DNA from: Solirubrobacteraceae bacterium
GTDB lineage: Bacteria > Actinomycetota > Thermoleophilia > Solirubrobacterales > Solirubrobacteraceae
Length of the DNA stretch: 8,250 nt
NCBI GenBank assembly: GCA_030149625.1
Contig: JASLHP010000133.1
Span: 1-8,250 of the forward strand
Direction: 5' to 3'
Shown here: one piece after another, positions 1 through 7,120 of the stretch
Layout: the number at the start of each line of letters is the position of its first letter
Position numbering within the stretch: the stretch's first letter is position 1
The notes under the pieces: model-generated
What the model saw: the letters and a program-made list of their open reading frames with translations, nothing else
Told to the model about the DNA's origin: nothing
Database searches by the model: none
Position numbers and translations under genes: made by a program

Positions 1-20
1 GGCAGGCAGACCGAGACGGA

Positions 21-2453
21 ATGCCGCCTTTCGGCCGCGATCCGCTCCGGCGGGTACAGCGAATGGTGGAAGGTGCGGGCTTCCGCCGGGGGCTCCTCGG
101 TGGCGGCAGACATCGGGTCTACTATCTCAAGTCCTTGGCCCTCGACCGCAGAACAGAGCCGTGGAGCGAGCTGCTGGATGCGGGGCGCGCGGACGGGCGA
201 CTCGTGCGCGAGGCGAACGAAGGCGCCGGACGGGCAGCGCGAGCGCGGCTCGTGGGGCCGCCGCCGGAGCTGCACCCGGACGTGGTCGCGGCGCTCGCGC
301 GACTCGGCGTCGAGCAGCTCTACTCCCACCAGGCGCAGGCGCTGCACGCAGCGTGGGCGGGGCCGACGATGATCACGACGGGCACGGCTTCGGGCAAGTC
401 GCTGTGCTTCAACCTGCCGACGCTGGACGTGCTGTGCCGCGACGCGCGAGCGCGGGCGCTGTACCTGTATCCGACGAAGGCGCTGGCGCAGGACCAGGCG
501 CGTGCGCTGGCGGCGTTCGGCCTGACCAAGCGCGTGCGCCCGGCGATCTACGACGGCGACACGCCGCGCGAGGCGCGCGCGCAGATCCGCAGGAGCGCGA
601 ACGTCGTGTTGACGAACCCGGACATGCTGCACGTCGGCATCCTGCCGAACCACGCGGCGTGGGCGGAGCTGTTCGCGAACCTGGCGATGGTGGTGATCGA
701 CGAGGCGCACGTGTACCGCGGCGTGTTCGGCTCGCACGTGGCGGGCGTGCTGCGACGGCTGCTGCGCATCGCCGCGGCCTATGGCACGGAGCCGCGCTTC
801 GTGCTGACCTCGGCGACGATCGCCAACCCGCTGGAGCTGGCCGAGCGCCTGACGGGCCTCGAGGGCTTCAGCCTGATCGACGAGGACGGCTCGCCGGCGC
901 CACGACGGAGCATCGCCGTGTGGAACCCGCCGCTGACGGACGAGGCGCTCGGCACGCGCCGCTCGGCGCTGGGCGAGGCGGCGGAGCTGCTCGCGCGCTT
1001 GGCGCGCGAGGGCGCGCGCACGATCTGCTTCATGAAGTCGCGCAAGGGCGTGGAGGTGCTCAGCCGCCTGGTCAAGGACGAGCTGAGAACGACCGATCCC
1101 GCGCTGGCCGAGCAGGTGGAGCCGTATCGAGCGGGCTATACGCCGCAGCAGCGGCGCGAGCTCGAGCAGCGGTTGGTGCGCGGCGAGCTGTGCACGGTGA
1201 TCACGACCGACGCGCTCGAGCTCGGCATCGACATCGGCGAGCTGGACGCGGCGGTCGTCGTGACGTTCCCGGGCACGGTCGCGTCGTTGCGTCAAATGTG
1301 GGGACGCGCCGGGCGGCGCGGGCGCGGCCTCGCGGTGTACGTGGCGGGCGAGGACGCGCTCGACCAGTTCTTCTGCCGCCATCCCGACGACTTCCTCGAG
1401 CGCCCGGTGGAGGCGGCGATCCTCGACCACGAGAGTCCGCTGATCTTCCGCGCGCATCTGCTGTGCGCGGCGCACGAGGGCCCGCTGTCGCGCGCGGACG
1501 CGGAGTTCCTGGGTCCGCGCTGGGAGGCACACGCGGAAGTTCTCGAGAGCACGGGCGCCCTGCGCCGCCGCCGCGGCACGATCGCGGCCTCCTACGTGCC
1601 GGGCCGCCCCGGCTCCTACCCGGCAGCGGAGGTGTCGCTGCGCTCGGCATCGCCTGAGAGCTTCGCGATCGTGGACGTGTCCTCTGGCGAGCTGCTCGGC
1701 TCGACGGAGGCGGCGCGAGCGCACGCCACGATCCACGACGGCGCGATCTACATGCACCAGGGACGCTCCTATGAGGTGCGCGAACTCGACCTCGAGCGCC
1801 GCCGCGCACTCGTGGCGCCGTTCGACGGCGACTGGTACACGCAGCCGGAGACCGACACGGACACCGAGATAGTGCGCCTGCTAGAGCGACGCGAGACGCT
1901 CGGCGTGACGCTGTCCTTCGGCGAGGTCAGCGTCACCGACACCGTGCTCGCGTATCAGCGCCGGCGCCTGGCCGATCACGCGCAGATCGACGTCGCCGCG
2001 CTGGCGCTGCCGCCGACGAGCTTCTCGACACAGGCGCTGTGGTTCGAGCTGGCGCGCGACGTGCTGCCGAGCGACGTCATGCTGGGCTCGCTGCACGCGA
2101 CCGAGCATGCGCAGATCGCGGTGCTGCCGCTGATCGCGATGTGCGACCGTTGGGACATCGGCGGCCTGTCCACCAACTTCCACTCGCAGACGGGCGTGCC
2201 GACGATCTTCATCTACGACGCTCACCCCGGCGGCATCGGCATCACCCGTACGGCGTTCGCGCGCTTCGAGGAGCTGTGCGAGGACGCGCGCCGTCTGATC
2301 GCGGGCTGCCCGTGCGCGAGCGGCTGCCCGTCCTGCGTGCAGTCGCCGAAGTGCGGCAACCTCAACGAGCCGCTGCACAAGTCGGGAGCGCTGGCGCTGC
2401 TCGAGCGGCTGCTCGCGACGGAGTCCGCTCTGACGGCGCCCGCCGGTTGTTGA
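21..2453 (+). CDS. DEAD/DEAH-box helicase with C-terminal DUF1998 zinc module (YprA/MrfA family)
   Basis: Predicted ATP-dependent superfamily 2 DNA helicase, cytoplasmic. All core motifs are visible: the 'YSHQ' element at residues 101-104, Walker A GTASGKS at 121-127, 'YPTKALAQDQ' at 150-159, the DEAH box at 227-230, SAT at 264-266, 'TTDALELGIDIG' at 395-406 and 'QMWGRAGRRGRG' at 425-436. The C-terminal part carries 'LHATEHA' (691-697) and a cysteine cluster C763-x-C765-x3-C769-x2-C772, the zinc-binding signature of DUF1998 proteins. At 810 residues it is somewhat longer than Bacillus MrfA (about 750), which acts in mitomycin-lesion repair with the exonuclease MrfB; no MrfB-like gene is in view. 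The start is uncertain. The frame stays open to the left edge, and ATG at 21 and ATG at 63 both have only weak Shine-Dalgarno matches, so the first 15-30 residues may not be native. A role in DNA repair is inferred from the family only. It is followed 6 bases later by a secreted glycosidase. Confidence 0.93.
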   Translation: MPPFGRDPLRRVQRMVEGAGFRRGLLGGGRHRVYYLKSLALDRRTEPWSELLDAGRADGRLVREANEGAGRAARARLVGPPPELHPDVVAALARLGVEQLYSHQAQALHAAWAGPTMITTGTASGKSLCFNLPTLDVLCRDARARALYLYPTKALAQDQARALAAFGLTKRVRPAIYDGDTPREARAQIRRSANVVLTNPDMLHVGILPNHAAWAELFANLAMVVIDEAHVYRGVFGSHVAGVLRRLLRIAAAYGTEPRFVLTSATIANPLELAERLTGLEGFSLIDEDGSPAPRRSIAVWNPPLTDEALGTRRSALGEAAELLARLAREGARTICFMKSRKGVEVLSRLVKDELRTTDPALAEQVEPYRAGYTPQQRRELEQRLVRGELCTVITTDALELGIDIGELDAAVVVTFPGTVASLRQMWGRAGRRGRGLAVYVAGEDALDQFFCRHPDDFLERPVEAAILDHESPLIFRAHLLCAAHEGPLSRADAEFLGPRWEAHAEVLESTGALRRRRGTIAASYVPGRPGSYPAAEVSLRSASPESFAIVDVSSGELLGSTEAARAHATIHDGAIYMHQGRSYEVRELDLERRRALVAPFDGDWYTQPETDTDTEIVRLLERRETLGVTLSFGEVSVTDTVLAYQRRRLADHAQIDVAALALPPTSFSTQALWFELARDVLPSDVMLGSLHATEHAQIAVLPLIAMCDRWDIGGLSTNFHSQTGVPTIFIYDAHPGGIGITRTAFARFEELCEDARRLIAGCPCASGCPSCVQSPKCGNLNEPLHKSGALALLERLLATESALTAPAGC

Positions 2454-2458
2454 GGGAG
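2454..2458 (+). promoter_or_regulatory. Shine-Dalgarno-like GGGAG before the glycoside hydrolase gene
   Basis: GGGAG directly follows the helicase stop codon (2451-2453). It lies only 1 base from ATG 2460 but 13 bases from the in-frame ATG 2472. Neither spacing is ideal. The shifted GAGG at 2452-2455 gives 4 bases to ATG 2460. The site therefore supports initiation here but does not settle which ATG is used. Confidence 0.45.
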
Positions 2459-2459
2459 C

Positions 2460-4340
2460 ATGTCGAGCCTCATGAAGATCACGTTCGCGATCCTGCTTGC
2501 GTGCGCGGCGCTGTGCGCCGCCCTTGCCGCGACTGCGGCTCCGACGCTGGCGCCGCCGCTGCAGGCGGTCGTCTTCGAAGGACCTGGAGGACGCATCCCG
2601 CTGACGCAGTGGACGCTGCGCAAGGACCCGGCCGACAGCGGCGCGACGCTCGGCTGGCAGAAGGGCGGCTTCAGCGGCAAGCTCGTGAGCCTGCCGAACG
2701 TCGTGAACCCGGCGCCATACACGGGACACGCCGGCGCACGCAACTACGAAGGCTCGGTCGCGTGGTACCGGACCAGCTTCGAAGTCGCGCAGGCGGGCAC
2801 CTACGCGCTGGACTTCCAGTCCGCCAACTACCTGGCGAGCGCGTGGGTCGATGGCCGCTCGCTGGGGTCGCACAAGGGCTCCTACCTGCCGTTCGAGCTG
2901 CGCACGCGCCTGGCGCCGGGCACGCACACCGTCGTGGTGCGCACCGACTGGCGCTATCCGGCGCAGCAGTCGCGCGAAGGCTTCCACCGCACGTGGTTCA
3001 ACTGGGGCGGGCTCGACGGCGAGGTGGACGTGCGCCAGATCGGCGAAAGCGAACTCTCCGAACCGACGATCGATACGACGCTCGCGCCGGACACGCCGGC
3101 CGCCGCCGGCGCTTCGGTGAAGGTCAGCGTGACGGTCCACAACTATGGGCCGGAACGGCTGCTCGTGCCCGAAGGCTCGCTCGTACGCGGCGCACAGACG
3201 ATCCCGTTGAGCTTTCCGGCGATCGAGCTCGGTCACGGTGAAGCGCACAGCGACACCGCGGTCGCGCAGGTGCCGACGCCGGCGCTGTGGTCGCCGCGCG
3301 CGCCAAACATGTACACGCTGACGCTGACGCTCGGCCCGAAGACGAGCTACTCGGCCAAAGTCGGACTGCGCCAGCTGACGTGGCACGACGGCCACGCATT
3401 TCTCAACGGCACGCAGCTCGAGCTGCACGGCGCCTCGATCATGGAGGACGCGCGCGGGCACGGCGACGCGCTGTCGCCGTCTGACGAGGCGCAGATCGTC
3501 AACGAGCTGAAGCAGGTCGGCGCGAACGTGGCGCGCTCTCAGCATCCGCTGGACCCGGCGCTGCTGGAACGCCTGGACGAAGCGGGCATCCTCGTGTGGC
3601 AGGGGATCGGGCCGGTCGAAGGAGCGGGCAATTGGTACTCGACGACGCCGGCGCTGCTCGCGGACGCCGAGCAGCAGGCGAAGACAGCGGTGCTCGCGGA
3701 GCAGCTGCACCCGTCGATCTTCGCGTGGAACCTCGTCGACGAGATCGCGCGCAACGGCCGCGACGCGCAGGAGATCTCCTACGTGCGCACGTTGACGCGC
3801 TGGCTGCACGCGCACGACCCGACGCGGATGGTCGCGGTCGACGTGTGGGGCGATCATCCGCCGCAAGTGGCGGGGCCGCTGTACTCGGAAGTGGACGCGG
3901 TCGCGGAGACCGACTACTCGGGCTGGTACGACTACCCGCACGACACCTCCGCGCAGCTCGAGTCGAAGATGCGCGCGCGCCTCGCGGCGATGCAGAACAC
4001 GTTCGCCGGCAAGGTGCTCGTGATCAGCGAGTTCGGCGCCGAATCGAACGCGCTCAACGCGGCCGGCAGGCCCGGCAGTTACGCCTTTCAGGCGCGGCTG
4101 CTGGCGGAGCACATCGCGGTCTACGAGGCCGACCAGCATCTGACGGCGATGATGATCTGGCTGTTGCGCGACTATCCGCTCACCCCGACGTTCTCCGGCG
4201 GCTCGATCAAACACGTGCTGCCCAAGCTGAAACTGATCGAAGGGCTCAACCAGAAGGGCCTCTTCACCTATTCCGGGCGGGCCAAGCCGGACGTGGTGAG
4301 CACGGTCGCGCAGCTGTTTACGGCGCTGCCGCGGGAATGA
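2460..4340 (+). CDS. Exported glycoside hydrolase family 2-like protein
   Basis: Predicted secreted glycosidase of 626 residues (beta-galactosidase/beta-glucuronidase/beta-mannosidase superfamily); substrate unknown. A Sec signal peptide covers roughly residues 1-27, with Lys6, a hydrophobic core, then 'ATAAPT' as the likely cleavage region. A second ATG at residue 5 (position 2472) gives a more typical 'MKITFAILL' signal start. The GH2 layout follows: an N-terminal jelly-roll sugar-binding domain (about 45-195, with 'YEGSVAWYRTSF' and 'TWFNWGGLDGEV'), an immunoglobulin-like domain (about 200-305), and a TIM barrel (about 310-600) with 'GASIMEDARG', 'ARSQHPLDPALLERLDEAGI' and 'HPSIFAWNLVDE'. 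The likely acid/base is Glu428 and the likely nucleophile Glu524 in 'SEFGAE'. The residue before the acid/base is Asp427, where GH2 enzymes usually have Asn. A possible lipobox (LLAC, Cys15) lies within the hydrophobic core but seems too early. The gene is probably co-transcribed with the helicase, and its 3' end overlaps the convergent reductase gene. Confidence 0.88.
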   Translation: MSSLMKITFAILLACAALCAALAATAAPTLAPPLQAVVFEGPGGRIPLTQWTLRKDPADSGATLGWQKGGFSGKLVSLPNVVNPAPYTGHAGARNYEGSVAWYRTSFEVAQAGTYALDFQSANYLASAWVDGRSLGSHKGSYLPFELRTRLAPGTHTVVVRTDWRYPAQQSREGFHRTWFNWGGLDGEVDVRQIGESELSEPTIDTTLAPDTPAAAGASVKVSVTVHNYGPERLLVPEGSLVRGAQTIPLSFPAIELGHGEAHSDTAVAQVPTPALWSPRAPNMYTLTLTLGPKTSYSAKVGLRQLTWHDGHAFLNGTQLELHGASIMEDARGHGDALSPSDEAQIVNELKQVGANVARSQHPLDPALLERLDEAGILVWQGIGPVEGAGNWYSTTPALLADAEQQAKTAVLAEQLHPSIFAWNLVDEIARNGRDAQEISYVRTLTRWLHAHDPTRMVAVDVWGDHPPQVAGPLYSEVDAVAETDYSGWYDYPHDTSAQLESKMRARLAAMQNTFAGKVLVISEFGAESNALNAAGRPGSYAFQARLLAEHIAVYEADQHLTAMMIWLLRDYPLTPTFSGGSIKHVLPKLKLIEGLNQKGLFTYSGRAKPDVVSTVAQLFTALPRE

Positions 4341-5253
4341 GGCGCCGCTCGCGCTGCTGCCACCAGCGTACGGTCGCGGCGAGCCCGTCGCTCAGCGTCC
4401 ATCTCGGCAGGAAACCGACCTCCTCGCGCAGCCGCGTGACGTCGGCGAGCAGCTGCCGCGGCTCTCCGGGGCGAGCGGCCAGAGCTCCCCGGTGGACGAG
4501 CTCCGATCCTCCGGTCAACTCGACGATGCGGTCGACGACCTGCGCCACGGTGACGCCAATGCCAGAGGCGATGTTGACGTCCCCGACGACTGAGCTGTCA
4601 AGCAACGCGAGGATTGCGCCGGCGACGTCCTCGACGTGCATGAAGTCGCGGATCTGCATGCCCTGGCCGGTCATGACCGGCTCGCCCGCCAACAGCGGGC
4701 AGGCGATCGACGGCACGAGACGCCGGGGGTCCTCGCGCGGACCGTATAGGTGAAACAGACGGCCCCACGCCAGCTCAATGCCCTCCTGCTCGGCGTACGC
4801 GGCAGCGACGCGTCGCAGCGCGTCCTTGGCCACGCCGTAGAGCGACGACGGCGCCAGCGGCGAGCCGACCTCCTCGAGCGGCCGGTCGGCCCTCGACCAG
4901 TCGTATTCCGCGCACGTGCCCAGCATCACCGCACGGCGTCCTCCGCAGCTCGCAAACGCGCGCAGCAGTCGCAGGCTGCGCTCGACCCAGGCGAGGTTCG
5001 CGCCCGCGCGCCAGAAGCGGCCGTGCTCGGTGCACCAGGCGAGATGCACGAGGCGCTCAGGGGCGAGCTCCTGCAGCAACAGCTCGAGCGCCGCACCGTC
5101 GGCCAGGTCGAGCACGTGCCAGCGCACGCCGGCCGGCTCCGGCGGACGTGCGCGCGTGCAGAGCGCGTGTGTCTCCGCTCCGGCTTGCGTCATCCGCGCG
5201 AGCAACGGCATCCCGATGAAGCCACCGCCACCGGTCACGAGCACGCGGGTCAC
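4318..5253 (-). CDS. NAD(P)-dependent nucleotide-sugar epimerase/4-ketoreductase (extended SDR)
   Basis: Cytoplasmic extended short-chain dehydrogenase, 311 residues from the chosen start. The N-terminal Rossmann motif is TGGGGFIG at residues 7-14. The catalytic set is Thr113 (in 'GTCAEYDW'), Tyr139 and Lys143 ('YGVAK'). The sugar-nucleotide side shows 'LYGPREDPRRLVPS' (169-182) and 'QIRDFMHVEDVAGA', typical of WcaG/RfbJ-like reductases and epimerases. As the last gene of the operon it most likely reduces the C4 keto group of the deoxysugar; a C4-epimerase role is possible. I chose GTG at 5253 because it puts the dinucleotide-binding fold at the very N-terminus, as is usual in this family, and because it overlaps the upstream stop as GTGA. 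The open frame runs on to 5358, but that extra 35-residue stretch is low in recognisable content and overlaps the upstream gene. The 3' end overlaps the hydrolase gene by 23 bases. Confidence 0.9.
   Translation of the reverse strand: MTRVLVTGGGGFIGMPLLARMTQAGAETHALCTRARPPEPAGVRWHVLDLADGAALELLLQELAPERLVHLAWCTEHGRFWRAGANLAWVERSLRLLRAFASCGGRRAVMLGTCAEYDWSRADRPLEEVGSPLAPSSLYGVAKDALRRVAAAYAEQEGIELAWGRLFHLYGPREDPRRLVPSIACPLLAGEPVMTGQGMQIRDFMHVEDVAGAILALLDSSVVGDVNIASGIGVTVAQVVDRIVELTGGSELVHRGALAARPGEPRQLLADVTRLREEVGFLPRWTLSDGLAATVRWWQQRERRLIPAAAP
5250..5253 (-). other. GTGA stop/start overlap between the rfbC-like and reductase genes
   Basis: Read on the minus strand, the bases GTGA hold the GTG start of the reductase and the TGA stop of the epimerase in different frames. 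This 4-base arrangement is typical of translational coupling by re-initiation. It also fixes the likely reductase start. Confidence 0.75.
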
Positions 5254-5825
5254 GCGCGGCCTCTGAGCGAGACGCTCACAGGCGCCACTCGATCCCAGTC
5301 CTGGAACGAGCTGTCGCGCTCCGACAGCCGGCGCGCACCCCCATCCACGTCCGGCCACCCGATCGCGAAAGCCGGGTCATCCCAGCGCACGCCGCGGGCG
5401 GCCTCCGGGACGTGGCGATGCCCCATCATGTACAGGACCTCGCAGTCATCGACGAGCGTTTGTGAGCCGTGCGCGACTCCGGCGGGCATGTACAGGGAGC
5501 GGTGGTTGGCAGCGCTCAGCTCGACGCTGTGCCAGCCACAGTAAGTGGGCGACTCGGGCCGCAGGTCGAGCGCCACGTGGAAGGCCGCCCCGCGCACGCA
5601 GCGCACGAGCTTCGGCTCGCCGTGCGGCTCGGCCTGGTAGTGCAAGCCCCTGAGGGTGCCCCGTCGCCGAGTGAAGGCGGCGTTGCATTGCACCACGTCC
5701 ATCCGCATTCCTCTGAGCCGCAGCTCCTCGATGTCGAACGTGCGCGCAAACGCGCCGCGCTCGTCCTCCAGCAGATCGAGCTCGATCGTCCAAACCCCCG
5801 GAAGCGGTGACTCCTGAAGTCGCAT
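5250..5825 (-). CDS. rfbC: RmlC/RfbC-type nucleotide-sugar 3,5- (or 5-) epimerase
   Basis: Cupin-fold epimerase of 191 residues, the usual RmlC length (about 180-190). It would invert C5, and perhaps C3, of a 4-keto-6-deoxyhexose nucleotide. Visible family features are 'LPGV' at residues 8-11, 'DERGAFARTF' at 21-30, 'GTLRGLHYQ' with catalytic-base His62, Lys72, 'MPAGVAHG' at 113-120, general-acid Tyr132 in 'EVLYMM', and 'WDDPAFAIGWP' at 148-158, carrying the Asp that partners the histidine. Position 138, in the stretch that often reads Tyr-Tyr in RmlC, is His here. I prefer ATG 5825, which aligns with the family N-terminus and has a weak GAG 4 bases upstream. GTG at 5834 would add three residues and overlap the previous stop as GTGA. 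The classical substrate is dTDP-4-keto-6-deoxyglucose, but the neighbouring rfbG suggests a CDP-linked substrate. The symbol reflects family, not proven substrate. Confidence 0.9.
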   Translation of the reverse strand: MRLQESPLPGVWTIELDLLEDERGAFARTFDIEELRLRGMRMDVVQCNAAFTRRRGTLRGLHYQAEPHGEPKLVRCVRGAAFHVALDLRPESPTYCGWHSVELSAANHRSLYMPAGVAHGSQTLVDDCEVLYMMGHRHVPEAARGVRWDDPAFAIGWPDVDGGARRLSERDSSFQDWDRVAPVSVSLRGRA

Positions 5826-5830
5826 CCCGC

Positions 5831-5834
5831 TCAC
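5831..5834 (-). other. Possible GTGA stop/start overlap between the methyltransferase and rfbC-like genes
   Basis: On the minus strand GTGA contains the methyltransferase TGA stop and an in-frame GTG for the epimerase. If ATG 5825 is the real start, the two genes are instead separated by 5 bases. Either way they are tightly coupled. A GGAG lies about 14 bases before the GTG, which is too far to be decisive. Confidence 0.4.
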
Positions 5835-7120
5835 GCGAGCAGCGCCAGCTCCGGGGTGCGCGCCGCGAACCTGCCCCCCCACTCGCCGATGAAGCCGAGC
5901 TGCTCGACGATCTCGTCCTTGAGGTTCCACGGCAGGATCAGCACCACGTCCGGGCGGTCCTCGCGGATCGCCTCGGGCGCGCGGATCGGGATGTGGCTGC
6001 CCGGCAGCAAGCGCCCCTGCTTGTGCGGGCTCAGATCGACGGTGTACTCGAGGAAGTCCCGCCGCACTCCGCAGTAGTTGAGCAGCGTGTTGCCCTTCGC
6101 CGGCGCGCCGTATCCGACCAGACGGCGGCCTTCGTCCTTTAGAGCGATCAGGAACTGCAGGATCCGTCGCTTGTCGCGCTCGACCAGCGCGCCGTAGCGG
6201 GTGTATGTCTCCAGCCGCTCACAGCCGGCTTCTCGCTCGCGCTCGCGCATCCGCCAAGCGCGATCGGTGTCGGGCTTGCTGACGTCGTCGTGATGAGCGC
6301 CGTGCACGCGCAGCGAGCCGCCGTGCGTCGGCAGCTCCTCGACGTCGAACAGACGCAGGCCGTGCGCCGCGAACACCCGATCCGCGGTCAGAAACGAGAA
6401 ATATGAGAAGTGCTCGTGATAGATCGTGTCCCACTGCCGATCGTCGATCAGCCTCAGCAGGTGGGGAAACTCCATCGTGATCGTCCCTCCTGGCGCCAGC
6501 AGGATCTTCATGCCGGCCACGAAGTCGTTGAGATCGGGGACGTGCGCAAGCACGTTGTTCCCAAGCAACAGATCCGCGCGCGACCGCGCGGCGAGTAATC
6601 GCGCCACGCGCCGGCCGAAGAACTCGACCACTGTGGGGATTCCCCGTTGCCGCGCCACCGCGGCGACGTTGGTGGCCGGCTCGACGCCGAGCACGTCGAC
6701 GCCACGCTCTTGGAAATACTGCAGCAAGTAGCCGTCGTTGGAGGCCAACTCCACCACGTGGCTGTGCTCCCCCAAGTCGAGCTTCTCGGCCATCTGCTCG
6801 GCGTAGCGCCGGCAGTGATCGAGCCAACTGGCCGAGTACGAGGAGAAGTAGGCGTAGTTGGAGAAGATTCGCGCGGGCGTCTCGAACTCGCGGAGCTGCA
6901 CCAGAAAGCAGTTGCCGCAGACCAGCGCGCGTAGCGGGTAGAACGGCTCCATCGCGTCGGCGAGCTCCGGGGCGGGATAGGAGTTGGCCAGCGGCGAGCT
7001 GCCCAGATCCGCAAACACGTGCTCCAGCGCCTCGCCGCAGAACCTGCAGAGCGTACGCGCCTGCCCGCTGCTCGTCGCGCGCCCCGCCGCCTCGAGGCCG
7101 GTGGCAAGGGAGGCACTCAT
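5831..7120 (-). CDS. SAM-dependent sugar C-methyltransferase (TylC3/NovU/TcaB9-like)
   Basis: Three-part enzyme of 429 residues that would transfer a methyl group from S-adenosylmethionine to a carbon next to a ketone in a nucleotide sugar. The N-terminal zinc-binding domain has CxxC pairs Cys25/Cys28 and Cys68/Cys71. The central class I methyltransferase fold has the SAM motif 'VVELASNDGYLLQYF' (122-136) with acidic 'GVEPA' (145-149), then 'LGNNVLAHVPDLNDF' and 'APGGTITMEFPHL'. The motif Tyr234-His-Glu236-His237 ('YHEHFSYFS') matches the Tyr-x-Glu-His catalytic cluster described for TcaB9. The C-terminal domain shows 'GYGAPAKGNTLLNY' and 'DLSPHKQGRLLPG', typical of the full-length family (about 410 residues). 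The ATG at 7120 overlaps the dehydratase stop. The first 22 residues are low complexity and poorly conserved in appearance. In this operon the likely substrate is CDP-4-keto-6-deoxyglucose or its epimer, with methylation at C3. The position and substrate are inferred. Confidence 0.92.
   Translation of the reverse strand: MSASLATGLEAAGRATSSGQARTLCRFCGEALEHVFADLGSSPLANSYPAPELADAMEPFYPLRALVCGNCFLVQLREFETPARIFSNYAYFSSYSASWLDHCRRYAEQMAEKLDLGEHSHVVELASNDGYLLQYFQERGVDVLGVEPATNVAAVARQRGIPTVVEFFGRRVARLLAARSRADLLLGNNVLAHVPDLNDFVAGMKILLAPGGTITMEFPHLLRLIDDRQWDTIYHEHFSYFSFLTADRVFAAHGLRLFDVEELPTHGGSLRVHGAHHDDVSKPDTDRAWRMREREREAGCERLETYTRYGALVERDKRRILQFLIALKDEGRRLVGYGAPAKGNTLLNYCGVRRDFLEYTVDLSPHKQGRLLPGSHIPIRAPEAIREDRPDVVLILPWNLKDEIVEQLGFIGEWGGRFAARTPELALLA
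7117..7120 (-). other. ATGA stop/start overlap between rfbG and the methyltransferase gene
   Basis: On the minus strand ATGA carries the methyltransferase ATG and the rfbG TGA stop. This 4-base overlap is typical of translationally coupled genes and supports both assigned ends. Confidence 0.8.

Noticed and set aside
161..1657. A 498-codon plus-strand frame inside the helicase
   Set aside because: Ala/Arg/Gly-rich translation without motifs, in an alternative frame of a well-supported gene; a composition artefact.
2496..2506. Possible lipobox (LLAC, Cys15) in the glycosidase signal peptide
   Set aside because: The cysteine falls in the middle of the hydrophobic core, too close to the N-terminus for a convincing lipoprotein signal, and an Ala-rich Sec cleavage region follows.
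1881..4214. A 777-codon open frame on the minus strand across the helicase 3' part and most of the hydrolase
   Set aside because: Its translation is Arg/Gln/Val/Leu-rich with no recognisable motifs, and it lies opposite two genes with clear family motifs along their length. In very GC-rich DNA such long antisense frames arise from third-position GC bias.
4321..4347. Inverted repeat CGGCGC (4321-4326) / GCGCCG (4342-4347) as a possible bidirectional terminator at the convergent junction
   Set aside because: Only a 6-base stem with a 15-base loop and no T-run on either side; such short GC palindromes are expected by chance in this composition.
5254..5358. N-terminal extension of the reductase frame upstream of GTG 5253
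   Set aside because: It overlaps the epimerase coding region, shows no conserved content, and would push the Rossmann motif about 40 residues inward, unlike the family.
4750..5544. A 264-codon plus-strand frame opposite the reductase and epimerase genes
   Set aside because: No motifs and low-complexity composition; it is the antisense shadow of two genes with intact catalytic residues.
5826..5930. N-terminal extension of the epimerase frame upstream of ATG 5825
   Set aside because: It lies within the methyltransferase 3' end and is Arg/Gly-rich without family similarity; the RmlC-like sequence starts at the ATG.
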